Positions 57,688-64,000 of a DNA stretch of 64,000 nucleotides are shown one piece after another (the stretch's first letter is position 1; each line of letters starts with the position of its first letter). Source of the DNA: Mangrovivirga cuniculi (GTDB lineage: Bacteria > Bacteroidota > Bacteroidia > Cytophagales > Cyclobacteriaceae); contig NZ_CP028923.1 of the NCBI RefSeq assembly GCF_005166025.1, positions 1,676,001 to 1,740,000 on the forward strand. The letters are read 5' to 3'. A program made the translations under genes and the position numbers. A model generated the notes under the pieces. It was given only the letters and a program-made list of their open reading frames with translations, did not search any database and was not told where the DNA came from.

Positions 57688-58479
57688 TTAATAGCCTCTT
57701 TGCCTTACTGCTTCGAAGGTTATTACAGCTGCTGATACAGATACGTTAAGGGAGTCAATTTCTCCCTGCATTGGGATTATAATATTTTGGGTGGAATTCT
57801 CCAGCCAGGTTTCGGTAAGACCTGTGCTTTCGGTGCCAAAAACTAAAGCTGAGCCCTTTTGATAATCTATTAGGTCATATCTTTTCGATGCTGATAATGC
57901 AGCGCAATAAATATTGATACCTTCATTTTTAAAGAATGAAATTGCTTCTTCCGAAGTACAGGAAATGATCTTTGTAGTAAATACACACCCCAGGCTACTT
58001 CTAATCACATTCGGATTAAAAAAATCAGTTTTAGGATCACAGATAACTAATGCATCAACTTGGGCAGCATCAACTGTTCTTAACAAGGCTCCGATATTTC
58101 CTGGCTTTTCTACAGATTCAGCTACAAGAATCAAAGGGTTTGATATATTCTTCAGATCGTTGAGTTGAAAATATTGCTGTGACGCAATGGTAATAATACC
58201 ACCAGTTGAACCACGGTAGGCTACTTTATCGAAAACCTCTTTTGAAACGAAGAATATACTATTTTCATCCAGACTGTCTTTTATTGAATTAAATAGCTCT
58301 TCATTGATTAGTTCAGGGCAGATGTAAGCTTCTTTTAATTGATATTCGGAATTTAATAGTAGCTCATTTTCTTTTTTACCTTCAACAATAAAAATGCCTT
58401 GTTCGCGTCTGGCCTTAGCTTTTGATTGAAGTAAGGTTAAATTTTTAACCCGTGGATTCTTTGTAGAAGTGATCTCCAA
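57688..58479 (-). CDS. TrmH/SpoU family RNA methyltransferase
   Basis: 263 residues. An N-terminal substrate-binding region (KNPRVKNLTLLQSKAKARRE, with FIVEGKKE) is followed by the SPOUT knot: motif 1 in LVAESVEKPGNIGALLRTVD, motif 2 in LVFGTESTGLTETWL, motif 3 in IPMQGEIDSLNVSVSAAV. It transfers a methyl group from SAM to a ribose 2'-OH in rRNA or tRNA; the target nucleotide cannot be told. It converges with the 911-residue gene, 7 bp apart. Confidence 0.92.
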   Translation of the reverse strand: MEITSTKNPRVKNLTLLQSKAKARREQGIFIVEGKKENELLLNSEYQLKEAYICPELINEELFNSIKDSLDENSIFFVSKEVFDKVAYRGSTGGIITIASQQYFQLNDLKNISNPLILVAESVEKPGNIGALLRTVDAAQVDALVICDPKTDFFNPNVIRSSLGCVFTTKIISCTSEEAISFFKNEGINIYCAALSASKRYDLIDYQKGSALVFGTESTGLTETWLENSTQNIIIPMQGEIDSLNVSVSAAVITFEAVRQRGY

Positions 58480-58713
58480 AATGGTAATTATTTAATTTGG
58501 GTGTAAATTCTAAAATTTTAAGCAATTTTGCATCACAATTTATAGGGGTATTCAATTCCAGTAATACATTGCTTCTTGAATATTAGCAGGTAATTAGTTG
58601 AAAAGATTTAATTGACCTGAAAGATTAGCTGATAAATCTCCCAATATTTGGTATTTTAAATAAGTTACATATATCTATGCTTATCAGAAGTATGGATTAA
58701 AAAAATATAAATA

Positions 58714-59649
58714 ATGAATTCAAAATTATCTTTTGAAGCGCCCGCAGATGGTAAAATAGCAGATCTTTTGAAGGAGGCTTATCCTCATATGTCTGTTAGC
58801 CAGAAAAAAAAGTGGCTTAGCGGCGATATTTATTGCAATGGTAAGCAGGTTAGATCTGCGGGACAAAAGGTTAATAAGGGAGACCTGATCGAATTAGGTC
58901 ATAAGAAAAAGGTTAAGAGTGAAGTTGATAAGGCAATGAAGTTACCTTTTAAGGTCCATTATCAGGATGATCGAATTATGATCATTCATAAACCTGCTGG
59001 TCTATTAACAGCTGCTCAAAAAGCTAAAGAAGGAATGAGTTGTGAGGAAATCATCAATAAAGCCTTTGCTAAAAACAATATTAAAAGAAAGGTAAGTGTA
59101 ATTCATCGCCTTGACAGGGAGGTAGAAGGACTTGTTTCATTTGCATTCAACAGAAAGGATCGTGAAGCAATCATGGAATACTGGCCATCTGCTGATAAGC
59201 GATATCTTGCCCTGGTAGAAGGTCATATAAAAAATGAATCCGGTGAAATAGTTACCGAAGTGACTGAGGGTAGGAGAGGTAAGATGGAAGTTACTAAGAA
59301 TAAGGATACTGAAGCAAAGACTGCCATTACGAGTTATAGATTATTAAAAAGACTGGATGATCACGATTTGGTAGAACTTTCTTTAGTTACAGGAAGGAAA
59401 AATCAGTTAAGACTTCATATGCAGCACCTGGGTACACCAATCGTTGGGGATTATAAATATGGAGCCGATGATACTTACCAAAGGCAGATTCGACTTTTAG
59501 CTTATCAGCTTAAGATATGGCATCCTGGAAAAAAAGGATGGGTGTCTGTTAATATCGAACAACCAAAATGGTTTACTCGTTTAAATCCGGAAGATGAAAA
59601 TTACAAAAAGAACTGGACCAAGTTTATTAAAAGTGGAAAAGCCATATAA
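58714..59649 (+). CDS. RluA-family RNA pseudouridine synthase
   Basis: 311 residues. N-terminal S4 RNA-binding domain (SVSQKKKWLSGDIYCNGKQV, about 25-65), then the pseudouridine synthase fold: IIHKPAGLLTAAQ, the catalytic motif VIHRLDREVEGLVSFAFN (Asp of HRLD, with EVEG where TSG is common), RYLALVEG and LSLVTGRKNQLRLHMQHLGTPIVGD. Isomerises uridines in rRNA or tRNA; target unknown. It starts the run of four overlapping genes to 60937. Confidence 0.92.
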   Translation: MNSKLSFEAPADGKIADLLKEAYPHMSVSQKKKWLSGDIYCNGKQVRSAGQKVNKGDLIELGHKKKVKSEVDKAMKLPFKVHYQDDRIMIIHKPAGLLTAAQKAKEGMSCEEIINKAFAKNNIKRKVSVIHRLDREVEGLVSFAFNRKDREAIMEYWPSADKRYLALVEGHIKNESGEIVTEVTEGRRGKMEVTKNKDTEAKTAITSYRLLKRLDDHDLVELSLVTGRKNQLRLHMQHLGTPIVGDYKYGADDTYQRQIRLLAYQLKIWHPGKKGWVSVNIEQPKWFTRLNPEDENYKKNWTKFIKSGKAI

Positions 59650-59887
59650 ACCTATATCGTGTTCATTTTACGATTACCTTGAAGCATACATCATAGAGGG
59701 TAGCAGTCATAAGGTGATTTATAAAAATGAAAAAGGGAGTGTAGAAACCATTTATGTTAAACTTTACGATCTAAAGACAACATCAGGAGAAGAATTTCTT
59801 TATTTAGATAACGGAACTGCGCTTAGACTTGATAAGTTGATTGGAATTGATGAAATTTTAGTAGATCAATTTCCAAAGACATGTTAG
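59633..59887 (+). CDS. Rho-binding antiterminator (Rof)-like protein
   Basis: 84 residues from GTG at 59633. YKPISCSFYDYLEAYIIEG, VYVKLYDLKTTSGEEFLYL-like strands and TALRLDKLIGIDEI match the Rof/YaeO fold, a small Sm-like barrel that inhibits transcription terminator Rho by blocking its RNA-binding site. The GTG start is chosen because the domain begins directly behind it; an earlier ATG at 59594 lies in the pseudouridine synthase gene. It overlaps that gene by 17 bp and the macro-domain gene by 7 bp. The family call is by pattern and moderate. Confidence 0.68.
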   Translation: MEKPYKPISCSFYDYLEAYIIEGSSHKVIYKNEKGSVETIYVKLYDLKTTSGEEFLYLDNGTALRLDKLIGIDEILVDQFPKTC

Positions 59888-60381
59888 AAATAAGCGTAAT
59901 TAAAGATGACATCACCACTCTTAATGTAGATGCAATTGTAAATGCTGCCAATAAATCTCTTGCCGGAGGGGGAGGGGTTGATGGAGCAATTCACAGGGCT
60001 GCCGGTCCGGAATTAAAAGAAGCGACTAAAAAGTATGATGGATGTGCTACGGGAGATTCAAAAGTGACCAAAGGATTTGATCTGCCTGCCGATTACGTTA
60101 TTCATGCTGTGGGACCTGTATGGAATGATGGTAACTCTGATGAAGACGAATTACTAGCCAGTGCTTACGAATCAAGTTTAAAAAATGCTGATTCTGAAAA
60201 ATGTAAAACAATTGCTTTCCCGAATATATCAACCGGAATATATGGATTCCCAAAAGAGAGAGCAGCCAATATTGCTATTAATACAGTTCAAGACTATGAG
60301 CCAGAAAATCTGGAGGAGGTTATTTTCTGTTGTTTTGATGATGAAAATTTTGATATCTACAAGAAGATATTAAATGACTAA
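59881..60381 (+). CDS. Macro domain protein (ADP-ribose/O-acetyl-ADP-ribose hydrolase type)
   Basis: 166 residues, a stand-alone macro domain of the MacroD/YmdB kind. The ligand-binding motif is intact: VNAANKSLAGGGGVDGAIHRAAG (N24, G29-G32, D34, H38), followed by VIHAVGPVWNDG and FPNISTGIYGFPKERAA (the second loop around the terminal ribose/phosphate). Such enzymes hydrolyse O-acetyl-ADP-ribose, ADP-ribosyl groups or ADP-ribose 1''-phosphate. It overlaps the 2H phosphoesterase gene by 8 bp, which suggests a linked step. Confidence 0.93.
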   Translation: MLEISVIKDDITTLNVDAIVNAANKSLAGGGGVDGAIHRAAGPELKEATKKYDGCATGDSKVTKGFDLPADYVIHAVGPVWNDGNSDEDELLASAYESSLKNADSEKCKTIAFPNISTGIYGFPKERAANIAINTVQDYEPENLEEVIFCCFDDENFDIYKKILND

Positions 60382-60937
60382 AAATCAGAAACCACTTTAT
60401 TATATAGCTTGTCTGGTTCCTTCTCCATTAAAAGGGGAGATAATAGGTTTTATGAAAGAAATAGAGAGACTGGTTGGAGCAAAACACGCCCAAAAGTCTC
60501 CTCCTCATATAACCTTATATCCTCCATTCAGAATAGACGAAAATAAAGAAGTTAAAGTAATTCAATGTATTGAAGAAATAGCAAAATCGATTGATTCTTT
60601 CGAGGTAGAATTGAATGGGTTTTCAGGGTTTCCTCCCCGAACTTTTTATGTTCAACCAATAGAGAATCCTGAATTAGCTATATTAAGAGAAAAAACTCTA
60701 AATGAGGCAGGAAAGGTTATCGGAGTGGATATTAGTAAACTGAGAGCCAGGCCTTTAAACCCACATATTACAATAGCCAATAGAGATCTTGAAAAAGAGG
60801 ATTATCCCGTCCTGGTTAAGCATTTTTCCACCATTAGTTTTAAAAGGAAATATGAACAAAATTCGATTTCTCTTTTAAAACACAATGGAAAGAACTGGGA
60901 TGTCCTCGCAACTTTTATTTTTGAACCTCACTTGTAA
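60374..60937 (+). CDS. 2H phosphoesterase (2'-5' RNA ligase family)
   Basis: 187 residues with the two signature HxT motifs at the right distance: H45-I-T in PHITLYPPF and H131-I-T in NPHITIANRDLEKED. 2H enzymes open cyclic phosphates (2',3'-cyclic phosphate of RNA or ADP-ribose 1'',2''-cyclic phosphate) or act as 2'-5' ligases; some substrates are unknown. It overlaps the macro-domain gene by 8 bp, implying co-translation. Its end overlaps the convergent osmC gene by 23 bp. Confidence 0.9.
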   Translation: MTKNQKPLYYIACLVPSPLKGEIIGFMKEIERLVGAKHAQKSPPHITLYPPFRIDENKEVKVIQCIEEIAKSIDSFEVELNGFSGFPPRTFYVQPIENPELAILREKTLNEAGKVIGVDISKLRARPLNPHITIANRDLEKEDYPVLVKHFSTISFKRKYEQNSISLLKHNGKNWDVLATFIFEPHL

Positions 60938-61328
60938 AAGTGACCTCTGCTCTTCCTTTTAATGAATCAGTAACAGAACAATATTTTTCAACAGCCAGTT
61001 TAACCAGCTTAGCGAATTCTTCTTCGGTGCAATCAGGAGATTTTAGTATGAAATGCAGGTTAATAGATTCGTAACTTTTTGGAATACTATCTCTGCGAGT
61101 TCCTGTTGATTCAATTTTAAGATCATCAACTGTCTTTCTTCTTTTCTTTACCATCTCAACCAGATCCACGGCAGCACATGCTCCTGCAGCTCCTAAAAGT
61201 AATTCCATAGGAGCTAGTGCTTTCTTTTCATCGGCAGGATACATGTCAATAGAAACCTTATTACCAGATTCATTGACGATTTCATATTCCTTGTCATCAA
61301 GATAGTGTGTAGTTACTTTTTTAATCAT
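60915..61328 (-). CDS. OsmC family protein
   Basis: 137 residues. Two redox Cys sites at the usual places: GAAGACAAVDLVEM (about residue 51) and EKYCSVTDSLKGRA (about 115). LAPMELLLGAAGAC is the family signature. OsmC-like proteins reduce organic hydroperoxides. It directly abuts the tcdA start (1 bp shared), so it is co-transcribed with tatD and tcdA. Confidence 0.93.
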   Translation of the reverse strand: MIKKVTTHYLDDKEYEIVNESGNKVSIDMYPADEKKALAPMELLLGAAGACAAVDLVEMVKKRRKTVDDLKIESTGTRRDSIPKSYESINLHFILKSPDCTEEEFAKLVKLAVEKYCSVTDSLKGRAEVTFTSEVQK

Positions 61329-62074
61329 TAGTTCGGTTTTTTTATACTGTAAATGTCAGTTATCCCTCGAATTACCTCTGCAGCACAATGTAATCCAAAT
61401 AACGCAGGCATATAAGAAATAGTTCCGTAAAAGGACTTTTTATAATTAGAACCATCAGTAAGTTTTAATGAATCTTTCTTCAGTTCATCGTAAGAATAAA
61501 CCACCCTGACATTTTTATAAATATCATCCTTTTTAAGTCTCTTTTTGATTTGACGAGCAAAGTTGCACTGCCTGGTTTTCCAGATACTTGCTGTTTTTAT
61601 CTTTGCAGGATCAAGTTTCCCTCCTGCACCCATCGAACTAACGATTTTAGTCTTGGTAAAAATCGCAGCTTTTATCAGATTTATTTTTGGAGTGATAGAG
61701 TCAATACAATCAACTATGTAATCGAACTTCTCATTTCTGACGATACTGTTTGTCTCTTCCGGCTCCAGAAATTTATCTATTATTTCCAGTTGGATATCTT
61801 TATTGATATCCTTTAGTCTTTTACCTACTATGGAAGCTTTGGGTTCACCTATTGTAGAATCTAAAGCAGAAAGTTGCCGGTTTTTATTTGTCGGATCGAA
61901 ACGATCTCCATCAGCAATAGTAAGTGAACCAACTCCTGCCCGAACAAGAAATTCCGCAGCGAATGATCCTACACCACCTAAGCCAACTATTAAGATTTTT
62001 GAATTTTTAAGTTTGTCAACATTCTCATCACCAATCAATAATTCGGTTCTCTCCAGCCAATTATTATATTCCAT
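61328..62074 (-). CDS. tcdA: tRNA threonylcarbamoyladenosine dehydratase (TcdA/CsdL)
   Basis: 248 residues, ThiF/E1-like ATPase. Nucleotide-binding ILIVGLGGVGSFAAEFLVRAG, the acidic ADGDRFDPTNKNRQLSALDS, and DYIVDCIDSITPKINLI. VSSMGAGGKLDPAKIKTASI is characteristic of TcdA rather than ThiF or MoeB. It makes cyclic t6A at A37 of ANN-decoding tRNAs. No adenylated partner protein is nearby. It is 3 bp behind tatD. Confidence 0.9.
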   Translation of the reverse strand: MEYNNWLERTELLIGDENVDKLKNSKILIVGLGGVGSFAAEFLVRAGVGSLTIADGDRFDPTNKNRQLSALDSTIGEPKASIVGKRLKDINKDIQLEIIDKFLEPEETNSIVRNEKFDYIVDCIDSITPKINLIKAAIFTKTKIVSSMGAGGKLDPAKIKTASIWKTRQCNFARQIKKRLKKDDIYKNVRVVYSYDELKKDSLKLTDGSNYKKSFYGTISYMPALFGLHCAAEVIRGITDIYSIKKPN

Positions 62075-62077
62075 TAT

Positions 62078-62743
62078 TCAGATATCAAAAATTTCGGTGC
62101 AAAGATATCCGATTTCTTCTTTTAATTGCTCTTCATTTTTACCTAAAATATTAGCTGCCTCCTGGTAGATTGTATTAATCAATTTATTTTCCTGATCATC
62201 TGTTTCAAATAAGAAACTGCCTATACCTAATTCCCTGATTACTTTTCTTGCATTGGATTTATCCTCCAGTAGTGCTTTTCCAAATGATAAAATTATATCT
62301 CTTTCAAGTAAAGAGGTCAAAGATTTTAATTTCTGGTTTACTCCATGAACAATCCACTGTTGCTTGGCCCGCGTCTTTTTTCTGACTCTCACTAATTCGT
62401 TATGTGCTTTTACACAATGTATTATCAGCGGTTTTTTGGTTTGATCACTTAATTCAATATGCCTGATGAAAATTTCTTCCTGAAACTTTCTATCCTGATT
62501 AATGGCATAATCCAGTCCTGATTCGCCAATAGCTACAACGTTTTCCGCTCCTGACCATTCTTCAATTTTAGCCCACTGATCTTCTATATTCTGATCTTCA
62601 AAATGCCAGGGATGTATGCCAATACTCAAATTGGGGAGGTCTGGCAAAGTTTCGTATTCATGAGCCATAACCTGGTAAATCACCTGGTCTTTAAAATCTT
62701 CAGAGGGAAAATCATGGCTATGGATATTAAAAGGTTTGTTCAT
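62078..62743 (-). CDS. TatD family hydrolase
   Basis: 221 residues, compact Bacteroidota version of the metal-dependent TIM-barrel. Metal ligands visible: NIHSHD (HxH), GESGLDYA (Glu), PLIIHCVKAH (His), WIVHGV (His) and LFETDDQ (Asp). A DNase-like role is reported for relatives; the substrate is uncertain. It is the first gene of the tatD-tcdA-osmC unit; a terminator of the upstream gene lies before it. Confidence 0.89.
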   Translation of the reverse strand: MNKPFNIHSHDFPSEDFKDQVIYQVMAHEYETLPDLPNLSIGIHPWHFEDQNIEDQWAKIEEWSGAENVVAIGESGLDYAINQDRKFQEEIFIRHIELSDQTKKPLIIHCVKAHNELVRVRKKTRAKQQWIVHGVNQKLKSLTSLLERDIILSFGKALLEDKSNARKVIRELGIGSFLFETDDQENKLINTIYQEAANILGKNEEQLKEEIGYLCTEIFDI

Positions 62744-62750
62744 AAATGAG

Positions 62751-62790
62751 ATAATAAAAACGCATGCTACTTAAATTAAAGTCACATGCG
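62751..62790 (-). terminator. Terminator of the DUF3078 gene
   Basis: CGCATG (62761-62766) pairs with CATGCG (62785-62790), extended inside by an AAGT/ACTT pair with small mismatches. On the minus strand it is followed by TTTTTATTAT. It sits between the DUF3078 gene and tatD. Confidence 0.7.
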
Positions 62791-62826
62791 CTTTAAACAA
62801 AAACAAAAATCAGATTCTCGTATAAT

Positions 62827-63756
62827 TTATTTATCTTTTTTTCTATAATTCTGGAATTTATAGGAAACACCAAGATTAAAAGCCTGGGCTATTTGCAATC
62901 CATCGATTTGATCTTTGTCATACAAAAGGTTTGCTCCCAGAGAAGTCGAAAGCCAGTCATTTACATTCGCAGCAATTGTAATATCAAGTCTCTGGTCAGT
63001 TTCATTTAAAGGTTGTTCCATATTCCAATAAGCAGTATAACGCCATTGCAGGTTTACATTTTCAAATACCTCTTTATTGAATTCGGCCATTAACTGAGCC
63101 GAGACCCATTCAGTTCTTACTGTCTCTCCGATAGGCACACCATAGTTAGTACCGGCTGTCAGATAAAGTTCATCATCGGTTACTATCGTCCATCGTGGAG
63201 CAAAAGGAGAAAGCCTGACAAAGAAATAATCTGTTGGATCATATTCGATACCAAATGAAGTAGTGATATAACCCGGGGCCATAAATTTGGAAATTAATAC
63301 TGCCGTTTCTTCGCCAGTGTTTGGATCCTCACTAAATTCAAAACCTTTAGCAAATTGAGTGAGTATATTTAAAGCACCATATACACTCCATTTGTCGTTG
63401 AAGGAATAGCCATATTTAGTATCGATAAACAGCCTGTCATTAGCTTTTCTGAAGCCAATACCTTCAGTGTCAGTAAACCCATATTGCAATTCTATATTGG
63501 TGTCCCAGGTTCTTCTGTCTTTTTTATAATTAGCTTTATAATAAAAGAAAGTTCCTAAACCCAGTGAATTGACACCACCACCGGTCCATCTGGAGTTAAA
63601 TGAAGCCTGATTGAATAAAAATCCGGTATTCATTTTTACTCGCCAGTTTATTGAATCGTAGTGTGGTTTTAATGAATCGGATTCCTGAGCTAAAGATTTA
63701 TAGTTTATAAAAATGCTACTTAATAAAATAAACGTAAAAAGCGTTTTAATTCTCAT
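62827..63756 (-). CDS. DUF3078 domain-containing outer-membrane-type protein
   Basis: 309 residues from the ATG at 63754-63756. Signal peptide (RIKTLFTFILLSSIFI, cut near SLAQ), then alternating beta strands: NTGFLFNQASFNSRWTGGGV with GLGTFFYYKANYKKD, and a terminal LGVSYKFQNYRKKDK, consistent with a beta-barrel. It overlaps the mechanosensitive channel stop by 11 bp. An upstream in-frame ATG at 63789 is in the channel gene and is rejected. Function unknown. Confidence 0.85.
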   Translation of the reverse strand: MRIKTLFTFILLSSIFINYKSLAQESDSLKPHYDSINWRVKMNTGFLFNQASFNSRWTGGGVNSLGLGTFFYYKANYKKDRRTWDTNIELQYGFTDTEGIGFRKANDRLFIDTKYGYSFNDKWSVYGALNILTQFAKGFEFSEDPNTGEETAVLISKFMAPGYITTSFGIEYDPTDYFFVRLSPFAPRWTIVTDDELYLTAGTNYGVPIGETVRTEWVSAQLMAEFNKEVFENVNLQWRYTAYWNMEQPLNETDQRLDITIAANVNDWLSTSLGANLLYDKDQIDGLQIAQAFNLGVSYKFQNYRKKDK

Positions 63757-64000
63757 TATTTGAAGATTCAGATTGAAAAATGTGAACATCTCTTTGAGGG
63801 TAAGGTATGTTGATTCCTTTTTCGTCGAATTTTCTTTTTGCGGTTTCCATTAGACTCCAGTAAACTCCCCAGTAATCAGCAGTTTTGACCCAAACCCTTG
63901 ATGCGAAATTAACACTACTGTCACCAAGTTCGTGAAGCTGAATAATTGGTTCAGGATCAGATAAAACTCTGTCATCGCTTTTAAATACTTCAGCAATAGT
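63746..64000 (-). CDS. MscS-type mechanosensitive channel, C-terminal end only
   Basis: The visible 84 codons end with VNFASRVWVKTADYWGVYW then SLMETAKRKFDEKGINIPYP and QRDVHIF, the conserved C-terminal cytoplasmic domain of small-conductance mechanosensitive channels. The frame is open to the window edge at 64000, so the membrane part lies outside. It would relieve osmotic pressure. The DUF3078 gene starts inside its last codons. Confidence 0.85.
   Translation of the reverse strand, partial: TIAEVFKSDDRVLSDPEPIIQLHELGDSSVNFASRVWVKTADYWGVYWSLMETAKRKFDEKGINIPYPQRDVHIFQSESSNNEN

Overview
The window is an AT-rich chromosomal segment of a Bacteroidota bacterium, most likely of the order Cytophagales. 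The evidence is a short primary sigma factor, promoters of the Bacteroidota type (TTTG, about 19-20 nt, TAnnTTTG), type IX secretion (T9SS) C-terminal sorting domains, a PorD/DUF4835 protein, an alternative complex III and few Shine-Dalgarno sequences. There are no phage, IS, CRISPR or plasmid features; this looks like core chromosome. The rank below phylum is inference.

Layout. Positions 1-12.1 kb hold housekeeping and stress genes: cardiolipin synthase (cut by the left edge), a DJ-1/PfpI protein with a PhzF protein, rpoD, a phosphoribosyltransferase, a quinone-oxidoreductase-like dehydrogenase, a small exported protein, tRNA-Cys, rpsA with a structured leader, two universal stress proteins and a radical SAM protein. 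Positions 12.4-36.5 kb form one long plus-strand array that starts from a near-perfect promoter. It encodes alternative complex III (actABCDEF), cytochrome c oxidase (ctaC, ctaD, two subunit III genes, ctaF), heme A/O synthesis (ctaA, ctaB), assembly-type membrane proteins (a Sco relative without its copper cysteines, DUF420, DUF983), and then an NtrY-like sensor kinase and a large outer-membrane barrel protein. Positions 36.5-48 kb are minus strand: mlaFE, a 7TMR-DISM kinase, recN, porD, coaBC, rpoZ, bamD, a small T9SS cargo and an OstA-like protein. Positions 48-64 kb hold tilS, a cyclic-nucleotide-binding protein, mdh, a PKD-repeat T9SS type B protein, an unknown 911-residue membrane-anchored protein, a trmH-like methyltransferase, a coupled pseudouridine synthase/Rof/macro-domain/2H-phosphoesterase cluster, osmC-tcdA-tatD, a DUF3078 protein and the end of a MscS channel.

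How it works together. Menaquinol would be oxidised by ActABCDEF, and electrons would pass through its c-type hemes to the A1-type heme-copper oxidase encoded directly behind it. CtaB and CtaA supply the heme A, and the small membrane proteins probably help assemble metal sites. The bamD-rpoZ-coaBC-porD-recN-kinase run joins envelope assembly, T9SS, CoA synthesis and DNA repair in one transcription unit.

Main cautions and highlights. Eight reading-frame breaks are visible. Each is explained by one missing base, and seven of the eight lie in a homopolymer of four or more bases (T7, C4/G4, A7, A7, G4, T4, G4). They hit genes that should be indispensable here (actF, ctaA), so sequencing or assembly undercalls are the best explanation. 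The most interesting biology is the overlapping macro-domain and 2H-phosphoesterase pair, which matches the two enzymes that clear ADP-ribose 1'',2''-cyclic phosphate in eukaryotes. Next come the three-hairpin rpsA leader and the Sco-like protein without a copper site.
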